Numbered from the stretch's first letter, positions 13,417-24,625 are shown. The stretch: 64,000 nt of DNA from Ectobius pallidus (GCA_964059195.1 CAXKWD010000006.1:132848539-132912538); one strand, 5' to 3'. Translations and numbers: made by a program. Notes: generated from the sequence alone by a model not told the origin.

Positions 13417-13560
13417 CGGCCTGGGTGACGCAGTGAATATGCCACTGGCTCTCTGTGCTGAAGGTTGTGAGTTTGATCCTGGTCCATATCGTTGGTATTT
13501 ACATGTATATAAATTAATATGAGAGACATATATCTGTAAATCTACAGGCATGTAAAGCAG
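13417..13560 (+). mobile_element. tRNA-derived SINE (family B)
   Basis: It starts GTCGGCCTGGGTGACGCAGT (A-box region) and continues with a B-box-like GAGTTTGATCC. Then comes a body with CTGTAAATCTACAGGCATG that is shared with copies at 19045-19235 and 30240-30420. Degenerate and without a clear target duplication. Confidence 0.7.
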
Positions 13561-13599
13561 TGCACCCTCGTTTTTAAACATCCATAAAACCAAAACCAA

Positions 13600-14540
13600 T
13601 GCTTTCAAGAAATATGTTTTAATAATATTTCTTCAGTCAACGAGTATATAGTTTTTAACATTAGCAAAGGATTATTTTTTATTGTCTCTGATCTTGAAAG
13701 TTTTTTCTATGTATTTAAGTTGGGTTTCATTTACTGATTCTAACACCGGTAGTGTAGTAATTAATTAGGTTTAATATACATAACATTAAAAATTATACCT
13801 TTTCCATGTAGGCTATATAAAAAAGGGAAGCTATCCTAAATATATTAAATTATCTACAGAGTTGCACTTCGAACCTGTTTGATGTAATCAGTCTTACTAT
13901 CGTAACTTCTAAAACTTTGTTCTTACAGGTTTTTGTATGAATGCAAAGCGAAATTCTTGTAATTTCGTTTAAAAAACACGAGCATTACTCCCTCATTAAT
14001 ACCAGGGTTCGGGGGTATAGTCTACTGTGTAAACAGCGGTGATGCCGTTGTATTCTCCAGCGGTTTCCTCGTAATTGCATTATTTACTTTTCAGCTTCGG
14101 GCGACAAAAGTTAAAGAAACTACTTTTTCTACCGCCGAGTAGGCCTATACACAAATCTTGTATTTCCTCGTAAAAAAAAAAAAAAAATGCGGAGTAAAAA
14201 GTTGGTGCGAAAATTGCCATTTTACGAGCTTCGACACCAGAGTACTAAAACACTTGTTATTCTCCCTTCGCAACATGCTGCTTGCTAAAGTGGTCGCCGT
14301 CTTGGAGTAATCTAACTCCAGTACTAACACGTAAGTGGCGAATTCCATTACACTATAAACATTTCGCTGAACTACTTGTGTTGAGGAGGGGTAATACAGT
14401 TCGCATTGTTTGTAAGGAATTGCGGGTATCCTGTTGGAAGATCACTTATTGGATTATCGCTTGGGATATTAGATTTGTAGAGTAGCCCTACTGTTAATTC
14501 TTGGAATATTAGATACGTAGGAAAAAATATGTAACGAAAT
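13600..14540. other. No gene seen
   Basis: AT-rich, with an A15 run at about 14173. The opposing short frames near 14145-14485 have no recognisable motifs. Confidence 0.4.
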
Positions 14541-14545
14541 AGTAA

Positions 14546-14793
14546 TGGAGGACATTTTTGACAAAACTCAACATATCAATTTTTTGCCAAATTCGTTTTT
14601 TAATGGTTTTAGGTGCTTTGAAATGAGATCTTTAAGATGGTGAAAAAAGAATATAAGAAAAGTCAACATAACCAATTCATTTTGAAACCTCAATATGCAA
14701 GGTTTTTATCTTCTATATGTTAATAAAACTAAAGAAACCTTCTGAAGAATTTATGTTTTCGCACATGTTGAGTTTTGTCAAAATGGTCCCCAA
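14546..14793. mobile_element. MITE copy 1 with GGACC..GACAAAACTCAACAT TIRs
   Basis: The left end reads GACAAAACTCAACAT and the right end ATGTTGAGTTTTGTC, inverted copies of each other. About 250 bp, non-coding. The whole element is colinear with a second copy at 31698-31949, so its limits are set by two independent insertions. Confidence 0.85.
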
Positions 14794-16300
14794 TTAGGAG
14801 AATAATTATAAATTTAAGAACTATTATAGGCCTATATAGGCCTGTGCGTAATGCCCAGCGAAATCGACTGCATGCAGATATCTGAAATTTTAAACATAGA
14901 CTGACTGAATGGTTCCGATTCCACCTCGAAGCCGGATTTTAAAATTTAGCTTTCGTTCGCGAGTTATGGGTAGAAAACTAGCAGAAAACGTTGTTTTAGC
15001 GCTAACAAAGCATCAGTTTTCGCTACAAATTGTGCAAAATAATTTCTTCGCAAAGCCACAATTGCACCTTGGTACATAAGAAAAAGCCCAGCTACACCAT
15101 GAGCTTGGAATTCTCCCGATACAAAAAAACATTCGAAAGATACCAAAATCATTTTACAGCAAATTGCTAGATGTTCCTGGTGCATCTGTTTACAAAAGTG
15201 TCATTGAATAGAACAAGACTGAAAGAAAGAAAAAAAAATCGCGAGTTTATAGAAACCGGCCATCAGTGATTCAAAAGAAAGTGATAATTCATTGTAAATT
15301 GTTATCTCAACACTCAACTGTGATGAAACTATATGTGCACTAATACAACTTTTATTGTGAATTGTATTTAAGCTAGAGGAGCTGGTTTTACATACCTCTA
15401 CAAGATATTATTATTGTAATATTCTACAGTTTAACACTGGCCTGTATAGCCTAAATTAGTAGGCCTAGTTGTGCTGATCTGTCAAAAAATATACTTAAAA
15501 AATTGTCAAATCAATTGCAGGTGGCTTTTTTTTTCTTTTCAATTTTTTTTTATTATTTTTTTTTCATAACTTGGAAATAGCATCGCGATTTTTTCAACAT
15601 TTCGCATGGAATTATCGATCGCTTCAATTTTGCAAGTCCATCCTGGTCGATTCATTTGTCTATAATGTCAAGGCACGCAGATATCTGAAATTTCCAACAT
15701 AGACGGAAGAGGGGATAATGAATATAGGCCTAAATGGGCAAACATTGATCGATTTGAACGGAACTCACCTATGCAGGAGCTTTCTGGGCTAGGGAACTCG
15801 AATCTGAGATCTTTTTCCAAGGCGATGCTTTCCAATCGTGAAATGCACTCCAAAGCCAGATTTTTTGCAGTTTCATTACAATAATCGTTTAGTTTATGAG
15901 TGATTCGCGTGTAATGTTACCGGTAATAAATATAATACTTTATTTAGGCCTATTGTGCCCTTATTTTTTAATTTTTGAATTAATTATCGTGGGTGAAGGC
16001 GCGGGCACTTGCTAGTTTACACTGCACAATCTGTTCCCTATAAAATAATATATACCTAATACGTATATAAGGATTAAAGTACTCAGTAAAATATTTAGTA
16101 ACATTTATTTTCTTGAGATAAGTCAATATCTGAACCCTACCAACATCAATAAATTTTTGTTACGTACTTGACCAAATCCTCTGAGGTCTACAAAGAAATA
16201 TTTCATTATATTTACCCACATTAAGTCTTAATTATTCATTAAAAGTTTTTCCCACCAGTTGTTAACCCCTGTTATAGCAGGACAGAAATATAATGTAGAA
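14794..16300. other. No gene seen
   Basis: AT-rich with T-rich runs near 15530-15565. Several TAGGCCTA palindromes fall here (14828, 15460, 15725, 15945). Confidence 0.4.
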
Positions 16301-16409
16301 TCTTTTTAATGCTGCATTTTTCTAATGGTTTAAATAAATTTCACAGGAAGGCAAATTCAAACATCATTTCTACTTTCATGTTGTTTTATTCTTTAAGGCT
16401 GATAAAATA

Positions 16410-16832
16410 TATGTACATGGTTTCTCCCACATTGTGTGTAAAACAAAGCTTTACAGAAGCGATGGTTATGGTACAGAGCATGTGGTCATGTAATGCATTT
16501 CATTACCTGTCTCCAGTATTGAAGTAATGTTCACAGTTGTCAACCGCTCGCCAGTTCAAATGCTGATTGATTCGACGAGCGACGACCAGAACTGCATTTT
16601 GTATTATATTTGTGTCGGGATGGGTTACAAATATCACTGCATGTCAGAGCTCTACTACATGTTCTGCCCTGTCAGATTGACCCTCTCTATGTATTCCGTG
16701 TCACAGATAGTTACAGGCTTCACACTTTGTGTAGGAAGTGACTTTCCAATAAAAAGACATCGACCCTACATCGGAGTGGTTTGTACTTCTGTCATGGATG
16801 ATGTCGGAAAGCTTTTTTTCTTCAACATATAA
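16410..16832. other. Coding-like block of unknown origin
   Basis: A stretch with higher GC than its surroundings. The + strand has a 101-codon frame at 16527-16832 rich in Cys, Tyr and Met. The minus strand keeps one frame almost open for a similar length, with only a few stops. Neither product was recognised. The near-open minus frame would fit a decayed gene or transposon fragment, but this is inference. No splice sites or start context were confirmed. Confidence 0.25.
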
Positions 16833-17034
16833 TTTCATTTCCTGGGTGGTTGTGACGCCACAAGAAGAGATATAGGCCTATGTTTATTTCAGTTATCAAT
16901 TTTTCCACTAAAATTCATTCCCTTTGTAAATATTTCTAGGAATTTTGTACTTGTCTTCTAGTGATGTTTTCCCTATGATCCCCTAATTCATGGAAGTCAG
17001 TGAAGGGATTTTTTACGTGCCCATAACGACGGAA

Positions 17035-17072
17035 TGAGAGAGAGAGGGAGGGCGGGAGGGAGGGAGAGAAAA
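17035..17072. repeat. Purine-rich (GA)n/(GGGA)n repeat
   Basis: GAGAGA followed by GGGAGGGCGGGAGGGAGGGA on the + strand, a short polypurine tract. Confidence 0.85.
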
Positions 17073-17365
17073 CAGGAAACATTTTGTTGAATGTTTAATA
17101 ATAACGGAACATTATTTTAAGTTTTAATAGGCTTTGGTTATATTTAATGTTTAAAACAAGGGTCTTAATGAGTTTTCCGTACCTAGACTACCATTGGGAT
17201 TACCTGGAATAAGTTGTGTTAGTATGAGAGTAAGTCAATAAGTATCCGCACTTTTTGTTTAATTCTTTGTAGGTTGGGTGTAGACTATCGCTTTGTGCTC
17301 GGCGCACGTCGACATGTTGACCATTTATCTCCGCTTGCGGAATATTTGACTGTTATGACTCCACT

Positions 17366-17580
17366 GGTCAGCCGCGGTGGTCTAGAGGTAGCGTGCCCGC
17401 CTCTAGATCCGGAATCAATCCCGGCCGCAGTCGGTGGGATTTTCAGGACGTAAAAATTCCTGGGCACGGAGTCCTCCGGGAGGGACTGGGGGGCCCGTGT
17501 CGTAGATTTACGGCACGTAAAAGAACTCCAAGCATAAATAATTTATTCATATTGGGGGTATAAGGAGTGACAACCTTTCT
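17366..17580 (+). mobile_element. tRNA-derived SINE (family C)
   Basis: The 5' part reads GGTGGTCTAGAGGTAGCGTG (A box) and, about 35 bp on, a degenerate B box (GGAATCAATCCC). The tRNA-unrelated body is GC-rich and contains GTAGATTTACGGCACGTAAA. It stands out sharply from AT-rich flanks. The 3' end is not exact. The short minus-strand frame through it is a shadow. Confidence 0.82.
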
Positions 17581-17937
17581 CAAGTAAACACCCAATAAAC
17601 GCAGGATACGAATACGCATGAATGAGACTGGTCGTGAAAATTCAGCATATTAACCGTAAAATGCCTGAAATGCAAAAGTTTTTTTTCTTTTCAAATTGTA
17701 TATTAATTTTTATTTTTACTGTTTTGCATAGAAGATAACATTTCGATTCAGTATGCGTACAAAGGAGTTTAAAATGAGTTAATTTTTAACATGTAACTTA
17801 AATATCAATAACTTACATACCTAGATTACATTCTGAACTAAGTTTCGATACTCAATTGTTGGTTAATAATGATCTGAGATGAAAGTCAACTTTGTTTGTT
17901 TAATTTTAAAAATTGTACATTTTAAATTACCATAACA

Positions 17938-18205
17938 AATCATAATATAAAATATTTACAAATGTATTTTCTAACGCCTTCCGAAAAAGCAGAACTTGTG
18001 CTCGGGGGCTGTTCAGTACAATACATTGGATTACAATAAAATATTTACAATGATACAGAAAATGAAATGACAAACATAGGAAAGCAGGACGAGTGAATAT
18101 CTAGGCTACCTACAGAACATGTTATAATTACAGTAATGGAACTGAACGAGTTAATAATTCTTACGATATGTAAAGTTAATACATTAATTTCTGTTCAAGA
18201 TTATA
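17938..18205. repeat. Unidentified dispersed repeat, copy 1
   Basis: It shares several colinear blocks with 58985-59235. These include TATTTACAAATGT, CTTGTGCTCGG followed by a GTTCA(G/A)TACAAT block, and AGAACATGTTA. No open frame or TIR was found. Two copies in 64 kb suggest an abundant family. Confidence 0.6.
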
Positions 18206-19040
18206 ATAGTTGATATATTGTAGCAAATCTTCCTGCCTGTACGCCCGTACAAAATTGGGCATATCATTCTAATAACAATCATCATCTGTGTTTTTCCTCT
18301 TAGCGGTATTTCTGATCTAAAATATAATTCAGTTCATTCCTTACATCTTTCATATTCAATTATAAGCCAGAAGCTCTTCTTTGCTCTCATATGAAAAAGG
18401 GAATGATAAACTGGCTGCCTCATTAACGATAAAACCCTTTTATATTTCCCCATAGGCGCGGGATTTCTTTTCATCGCTCAAGTAGCAAAATGCTGAATAA
18501 CCGTTTTCGATCAAAATTATTTGCTTAAGAAATAATGTATTATAGACATACTAAAGTCCGCAGGATGCGAAATCCTGGGAGGGGGGAGGGGGTTTTCCAC
18601 TCACCGATGATTTTATCTAAAAAAAAAATCCCCCATCAGAATTTCCCGTATAATACATATATTGAAAACAATATATTATTAATGTATTCTGTATGTACCG
18701 GTAATTCTACGAAAGTAGCAGCAATAATACCTTGTAGAATAAATTAGAAGTAATAGAATGACCACAGTGTGACAAGTTGACAACTCTGCACGTACTTGTA
18801 ATTATTTGCTTAAGATCTGCCTTCATTTTTTTAGAGTTTTCGCGCTCATCCTACCCGAGACGCATGTTTAGTCTGTATTGTTCAGTTCTGAGCATTCATA
18901 TCGTTAATCTTTAACCACTGTTAACTGTAGCGAAAACATACATATTTTATTTTATTTTTAAGCGACCCCAAGAAGCACACTTCACTGGAAACAGCAATTG
19001 GTTTCAACAACATGGCGGACTATCACCTTTAACCCATATA
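18206..19040. other. No gene seen
   Basis: AT-rich. A small G-rich islet (about 18578-18592) is the only compositional feature. Confidence 0.4.
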
Positions 19041-19044
19041 CCCT

Positions 19045-19240
19045 GTTCAATCGGCCTGGTTTTCTGTGTCCAAAGTCGAGGGTTAAATCGCAGCCCTGGT
19101 TGATGGCATTTGTGTGTGCATAAATATGACAGACCCATGTTTGTAGATTTATAGGCATGTAAAATAACTTCTACGGGAAACATTTTTGGCACATTGGTGA
19201 TAGTCGCAGGCCTTAGTTGCAATACATCCCCTCGTGAAAT
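19045..19240 (+). mobile_element. tRNA-derived SINE (family B), diverged
   Basis: It begins TCGGCCTGGTTT, has a degenerate B box (GGGTTAAATCGCAG), then ATGGCATTTGTGTGTGCATA, a TTTATAGGCATGTAAAATAA block and a closing AGGCCTTAGTTGCAAT. The same order occurs in the 30240-30420 copy. Confidence 0.75.
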
Positions 19241-20285
19241 AACCATAAAACCAATAAAAAATGGTAACCTTATTCGTTACGCAAATTAGGCAACTTTACT
19301 ATAAATCTCTGGATTTAAGATTATTGAACACAAACAGGTTTTCGAATGACATAAGATTTCAAACATACCTACACCAGTGAAACACAGAAAAATGCTACAA
19401 ACTTAACAAAATAACATGATGTCAGGGATCCAATCGGACCCCAATCTAGCAATTGGAAGACCTATAGCCTATATGCAATTTTTTTCTTCAGAAAAATATT
19501 ATGGAAATTGTCCATACAAGCTCACGTATTACATGTATTTGTAAGATGCCACTATGGGGCAACTTAATAGGTAAACTGAAATTATTTAGATATTGTAATT
19601 TAAAACCTCTTGGGTCCAGGCAACCCCACATTACAGGGTTAACAGCCAGAGCACACACACTATGTTATTTTATTCTTAGATACCGGTACTAATTGAATCT
19701 TTAGATGACAAATTCTAAGATTCCAATAATCACATTAAAAATAGTAAACATTAACTTTCAGACAATAACTTCTCATAAAATATATTGCTTAATTTTTAAT
19801 CGAAGCCAGTAATCTTAATAAAAGTATATCATTCTAACCGTCTAATGGTTCTTTTAGTGATAGTAGTGGTCGCTGTTTTGGTCATTGACATGCTCGTGGG
19901 AAACTGCCAAGTCGGTCCAAGCAACAAGACACATTGCCATTGATGTATTGTTTACATTACAAGGTGAGATAATTTCATATTCAAACTTTCACGATGAAAG
20001 TGAGTCATGATAGAGTACTACTTACCCACCCCATAAGGCGTGTCTATTTGGCGGCTGAAATACGAGGTGGGATAAGTCAGTAGGTTGTATTCATAGAATA
20101 AAGGTGGAGCTGCTGACATGCTGATATCTCTTAGAAAAATTGATAATAGTAATGCTTTGTTTAAAAAGGGAAGCTTTACGCATGTAACATTGCGATTTAT
20201 TAAATCTCATTGCTTTAGTACTTGAAACGAGGAATTCTGTAAAAGCCAATTAATTAATTAAAATATATATATAAGTTATGTTCGT
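19241..20285. other. No gene seen upstream of the LINE
   Basis: AT-rich DNA without recognisable repeats or frames. Confidence 0.4.
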
Positions 20286-20293
20286 ATAATATC

Positions 20294-20432
20294 ATAGGCG
20301 CCGATATGAAAATTTTGTTGGTGGGTATAAGAAAAAGATTTTTAGTTGTTATATAGGCCTTATATGGCAAAAACTTTAATATGGGGGTAGGGCAGAGAGT
20401 ACTTTTCCCCTCCAAAGTCGGCGCTGATGTAT
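20294..20432. mobile_element. Small candidate MITE at the LINE's 5' side
   Basis: Short inverted ends, ATAGGCGCCGAT on the left and GTCGGCGCTGAT on the right, bracket about 140 bp of non-coding DNA. The inverted match is about 12 bp with mismatches, so the call is tentative. It gives a likely outer limit for the LINE 5' end. Confidence 0.4.
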
Positions 20433-20561
20433 GATATATAAAGGATTGGAAATTTCGTCACTTTCTCATTAAATCTGTAGTAACCCTTGCATCTGTCTAG
20501 TCTAGTCTGCCGAAGAGAGAGGACGTCGTCTCGAGCTCCGCTTGAATTACATCTAGTAAAT

Positions 20562-21530
20562 ATGACGGGGCAAACGGCTACCTCTTGTAAACGTTGCCGA
20601 AAGCGAGTTGTGAATGGCGTAAAGTGTAGCATCTGTGAAAATGTTTTACACATAAATTGTGCTAAATTATCTCCTAATATTGAGTTCATCGATGAAAATA
20701 TGGTGAAGTGTTGTATAAATGAAAGTGAATGTGTAAGTCATGAAGATACAGGACTATGCGACGCTCTACTGGAATATGCAGACAGCAACAACAAAATAGA
20801 CATCAAATTAATTAAATATGTTTTGAATCAGAAAGAACTGATTATTAATGAACTAAGGGAAAGAGTGTCCATTTTAACCAAGCATGTTGAACTTTTAAGC
20901 AAACACTCTCAAGACAACTCTCAAAAAGCTAAAGGTAACCTTACTATAACTCGACCTAACCAAAACACTTCCGTGAAATACTATTCAAATCAAATCTCCA
21001 TTGCTAACGGGCAAGACAAAACGTCAGTTTCTGGTGGTCTCAATAATATCTGTCCTGGGAATACAGAAATAGAGAAAGCATCGGTTGGAAATGATGATTT
21101 GGCCTCAACTTCAGTTAATAATCCCTCTGATGTTCACCAACATAGGACTACTTTCGTAGAGGATCGTCTACCTGAGAAATGGTCTACCGTAGTGAAACGA
21201 ACCAGACAAGAGAAACAAATAATTGTGGGAGGTAAAAGTGTTAATAAGGACAGTTGTTTAAAGTCAGTTCAAAAGAAAACGCATCTTTTTGTATCTAGAC
21301 TGGACCCATCTACCACTGAAGAAGCATTGGGGAACTATGTGAAACATATTTTTCCCGAAGCAGTATGTGAAAAACTTAACTCTAAATATCCAGAGTCATA
21401 TGCTTCTTTTAAAATAACATTAAATTTCGAGAATTTGGAGAAATCTCTAGACGCGAGTGTTTGGCCTACTGGTGTTCTAGTTACAAGATATTTTTTAAAG
21501 AAACGAGCCCCGGAAACCAATGTTATGTAA
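20562..21530 (+). CDS. LINE ORF1 protein (PHD-like finger, coiled coil, RNA-binding domain)
   Basis: 322 codons from the first ATG of the frame (20562); upstream codons of the frame lack ATG back to 20487. Residues 9-33 form C-x2-C-x9-C-x2-C-x4-H-x2-C, followed by further Cys at 50, 51 and 57, which resembles a PHD-type zinc finger. Residues about 81-116 are Leu/Ile-rich with heptad spacing, a likely coiled coil for trimer formation. A polar, low-complexity linker follows. Residues 238-322 (starting KKTHLFVSRLDP, with WPTGV near the end) match the RRM-like C-terminal fold of CR1-type ORF1 proteins. Known role of the family: binding the element's RNA in a ribonucleoprotein particle. The stop (21528-21530) overlaps ORF2, and the frame carries a candidate -1 slip site at 21491. 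Confidence 0.88.
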   Translation: MTGQTATSCKRCRKRVVNGVKCSICENVLHINCAKLSPNIEFIDENMVKCCINESECVSHEDTGLCDALLEYADSNNKIDIKLIKYVLNQKELIINELRERVSILTKHVELLSKHSQDNSQKAKGNLTITRPNQNTSVKYYSNQISIANGQDKTSVSGGLNNICPGNTEIEKASVGNDDLASTSVNNPSDVHQHRTTFVEDRLPEKWSTVVKRTRQEKQIIVGGKSVNKDSCLKSVQKKTHLFVSRLDPSTTEEALGNYVKHIFPEAVCEKLNSKYPESYASFKITLNFENLEKSLDASVWPTGVLVTRYFLKKRAPETNVM

Positions 21531-24442
21531 ATTCGGTGCCTACAGATATCTGTCTACTCAATGGAACTTCTTCACAAAATATCTCATTAACTAGTGTGAA
21601 TGTTCAGTCACTGACAAATAAGATCTCGAATCTAGAACTCTTTACTAGCAACTTTAATCCTGATGTGATTTGTATAACCGAACATCACTGTACTGTTGAC
21701 TCTATATTCTCAATGCATTTAGAAAACTATGTTCTGAGCTCATACTATTGTAGACAAATTTATAAATGTGGTGGCTGTCTCATATTTGTGAAACAATCTG
21801 AGACATTACAATTTTATGAAATCGACTGTGCCAAATTTACAAGTGAACTGAATTACGAGTGCTGTGCCATAAAACTCTTTACTGACAACTATGAGTGTTG
21901 TATTCTGAATGTTTACAGACCCAGTGGAGGAGACTTTGAAACGTTTTTTATTAATTTTTATGATACATTAGAATATATACTAAATATATTTAAAGTCATT
22001 TATATCTGTGGCGACCTTAATATAAATCTTCTAGCCTCAAACATAAATAAATGGCAACTAGACGATATTATTCAGTGTTTTGGATTGCATTATACTTCTT
22101 ACGAATCTACTCGATTTAACTGCAATGTAAACGGTAAGATGACGTCAACAAAAATTGACTATTTAATAACAAATGATGATACCTGTGAGAAGTCTAGAGT
22201 CATTGAACCCAACTTAGGAGATCACTTGGCTTTATGTTATGACATAAAAATTAATACTGATAGACCGAATGATAATGTTAATAATGAAGCTCCTAACTGT
22301 AGAAGGAAAATAACAGAATCTGGATTGAACACTTTGTTATTACTCTTCAGTACAATTAACTTTGCTTGGTTATATCAATGTACAGCTGACGTTGATACCA
22401 TGTTTAATGGTTTTATTAATACCATCTTATGGGCAATGGATATATGCTTTTGTTCAACTCCTAAATTTCGTAATTGTACAAGACAGTTCAAAAATTGCAT
22501 AACGAATGACCTAATTGAAAAAGGAAATGAGCTAAGAGCTTTATTTACGGCAGTAAGGAGTTCGAACAATAATGCGAATCTATTCCAACTATACATAGAG
22601 AAAAAGAAAGACTACAAGAAATGTATAAATACCCAAAGACGTAATCACTATTCTCAATTGATTAGCAGTTCTAGTAATAAACAAAAACAAATATGGGATA
22701 TTGTTAACTCCAAATTAGGCAGGACGAAAAAAGCTACAAAAATCAATCTTCACCATAATGGACAAATCGTATCTGACTGTCATAAGGTGGCAAATATTTT
22801 TGCTACTCATTTTTCAACTGAACCGCATAACACAATTCAAAACTGCTTTGGAAGGAATGTTTCTTTAAATTGTACTACGTCCCTCACTAGATGTAATAGT
22901 TTCTTTTACGACGAGGTAGATTCATACGAAGTAATTAGCACTATTCAGGGATTAAAGGAAACTACTAGCCCTGGCTCAGATTCTATTTCTGCCAAGATAT
23001 TGAAAAAGATTGTAGATTATATAGCTGCTCCATTGAGTTTCATAATAAATCAGTGTGTGCACTCTGGTATTTTCCACTGTTCTCTCAAAACGGCACTAAT
23101 TATTCCAGTCCACAAAAAAAGTGAGAAGACTAGCCCTAACAATTACAGGCCTATTTCTATTTTAAATACTTTATCAAAAGTTTTTGAAAAATTGATGTAT
23201 AAGAGAATGATGAATTATTTGATCAAATTTAATATTTTAAATGGAGCTCAACATGGCTTCACTAAAGATAGATCTACTGAAACAGCATTGTATTATTTTA
23301 ATAACTGTATTTACAAATTACTGGACATAGGAAATCATGTTGCTGGATTGTTCTTTGACCTTACCAAAGCGTTCGACACGTTAGACATTCAATTTGCCTG
23401 TTCAAAACTTGAAGCACTAGGTTTTAGAGGAATGTATTTAAAATTTTTAGCTTCATATTTAACTAGACGTAGCATGTGTGTCAAAGTTTTTAATAGTCTT
23501 TCTAATAATTTTGAGATTAATATGGGTGTTCCTCAGGGTTCTATCTTGGGACCACTTATTTTTCTTTTATATATTAATGACTTGCCAAACTTTATCAATG
23601 GCGGAGAAGTTTTATTATATGCAGATGATACTGCTATTGTGACAACAGCCAGAAATACTGAAGACCTAGTTAATAAATTGGAATTAGTGTCTACACAATT
23701 TAAAACATGGTGCGATATAAACAAACTTGTTTTAAATGTTGACAAAACTGTATGTGTCAAGTTTAGCAATAGATTAATCGACCATAATGAGATTTATTTT
23801 AATTTTAACAATACTGTTATTCATTCAGAGCCCACCGTCAAATTCTTAGGTGTCTATCTCGATAGCCTACTTAATTGGAATAAGGAAATACAGTATTTGG
23901 CCAAGAAGTTGAATGCTGCTGGCTTTGCAATTTTACAGTTAAGGTATATCTTAAATAAGAACATTTTAATTTCTATTTATTATTCCTTGGTATATCCATA
24001 TTTATTGTATGGAGTTTTTCTCTGGGGCAATTCTGGTAACTGTGGAAGACTATTCGTTGCTCAAAAAAGAGTTATACGACTAATCTTTGGGCTTCAAGGA
24101 CAAGACTCATGTAAACAGTTTTTTAAGGATAATTACCTACTTACTCTTCCATGTATATACATTTTAAAATGTCTCGAATTGTTAAAAAAGAATGAAAATG
24201 ATTTCCGTAAGCATCAGCAGGTTCACACCCATAACACACGCTTCGCCTATTTATACTTGACGGATCGCCATAGATTAAAAAAGTATGAGAAATCCCCCTG
24301 CCATGTTGGAATGAAACTTTTTAATAAATTGCCTAAACAAATGCAAGATCTGCCATCGCCTGTTTTTAAAAGATCAGTGAAGAAATTATTACTTAACAAA
24401 TGTTACTACTCTGTTAGCGAATTTTACAATGATAAACTTTAA
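21461..24442 (+). CDS. LINE ORF2: APE endonuclease plus reverse transcriptase
   Basis: Frame open from 21413 to the stop at 24440, about 990 codons, in the -1 frame relative to ORF1. Numbered from codon 21461, residues about 41-256 are the APE-type endonuclease: N47 in VNVQSL, E74 in ITEHH, D185 and N187 in GDLNIN, D254-H255 in GDHLAL. Residues about 490-770 are the reverse transcriptase: NYRPISIL, GFTKDRSTETAL, FDLTKAFD (D633), GVPQGSILGPL, YADD (720-723, at 23618-23629), KFLGVYLD. The C-terminus has HNTR and MKLFNKLP blocks seen in related LINEs. All catalytic residues are present. The frame has no ATG before 21713 (residue 85), which lies downstream of N47 and E74. An AUG start would therefore delete the endonuclease active site. 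Expression as an ORF1-ORF2 fusion by frameshifting, or non-AUG/reinitiation, is inferred. Confidence 0.92.
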   Translation: MAYWCSSYKIFFKETSPGNQCYVNSVPTDICLLNGTSSQNISLTSVNVQSLTNKISNLELFTSNFNPDVICITEHHCTVDSIFSMHLENYVLSSYYCRQIYKCGGCLIFVKQSETLQFYEIDCAKFTSELNYECCAIKLFTDNYECCILNVYRPSGGDFETFFINFYDTLEYILNIFKVIYICGDLNINLLASNINKWQLDDIIQCFGLHYTSYESTRFNCNVNGKMTSTKIDYLITNDDTCEKSRVIEPNLGDHLALCYDIKINTDRPNDNVNNEAPNCRRKITESGLNTLLLLFSTINFAWLYQCTADVDTMFNGFINTILWAMDICFCSTPKFRNCTRQFKNCITNDLIEKGNELRALFTAVRSSNNNANLFQLYIEKKKDYKKCINTQRRNHYSQLISSSSNKQKQIWDIVNSKLGRTKKATKINLHHNGQIVSDCHKVANIFATHFSTEPHNTIQNCFGRNVSLNCTTSLTRCNSFFYDEVDSYEVISTIQGLKETTSPGSDSISAKILKKIVDYIAAPLSFIINQCVHSGIFHCSLKTALIIPVHKKSEKTSPNNYRPISILNTLSKVFEKLMYKRMMNYLIKFNILNGAQHGFTKDRSTETALYYFNNCIYKLLDIGNHVAGLFFDLTKAFDTLDIQFACSKLEALGFRGMYLKFLASYLTRRSMCVKVFNSLSNNFEINMGVPQGSILGPLIFLLYINDLPNFINGGEVLLYADDTAIVTTARNTEDLVNKLELVSTQFKTWCDINKLVLNVDKTVCVKFSNRLIDHNEIYFNFNNTVIHSEPTVKFLGVYLDSLLNWNKEIQYLAKKLNAAGFAILQLRYILNKNILISIYYSLVYPYLLYGVFLWGNSGNCGRLFVAQKRVIRLIFGLQGQDSCKQFFKDNYLLTLPCIYILKCLELLKKNENDFRKHQQVHTHNTRFAYLYLTDRHRLKKYEKSPCHVGMKLFNKLPKQMQDLPSPVFKRSVKKLLLNKCYYSVSEFYNDKL
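21491..21497 (+). promoter_or_regulatory. Candidate -1 ribosomal frameshift heptamer TTTTTTA
   Basis: In ORF1 phase it reads T TTT TTA, the X XXY YYZ form used by known -1 frameshift signals. It lies inside the 118-nt stretch (21413-21530) where both frames are open. A -1 slip leads directly into ORF2. A possible short stem (CCGGA 21510-21514 with TTCGG 21532-21536) lies 12 nt downstream but is weak. Functional use is inference. Confidence 0.5.
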
Positions 24443-24608
24443 GCTGTTTGATCACTGTGTACGGTGTACGATTTCTTAGATTTTAGCACTAAATCTTTTG
24501 GCTTTTATAATTATGTCAGTGTTTTATTTTCTTTCTTAATTTGTAAATACTGTAAATATATGTTTGACGTGTCAATCTGTTATTATGTAACGGCAATCTG
24601 ACAAATAA

Positions 24609-24625
24609 ATCTGAATCTGAATCTG
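24609..24625 (+). repeat. LINE 3' tail (CTGAAT)n
   Basis: About three hexanucleotide units directly after ACAAATAAAT. Short tandem-unit tails of this kind are usual for CR1/L2-group LINEs, in place of poly(A). Confidence 0.8.

Noticed and set aside
20487..20561. 25-codon N-terminal extension of LINE ORF1
   Set aside because: It begins with TTG and has no ATG. The first ATG at 20562 immediately precedes the zinc finger.
22375..23769. Minus-strand frames inside LINE ORF2
   Set aside because: Shadows of a strongly supported + strand reverse-transcriptase gene.
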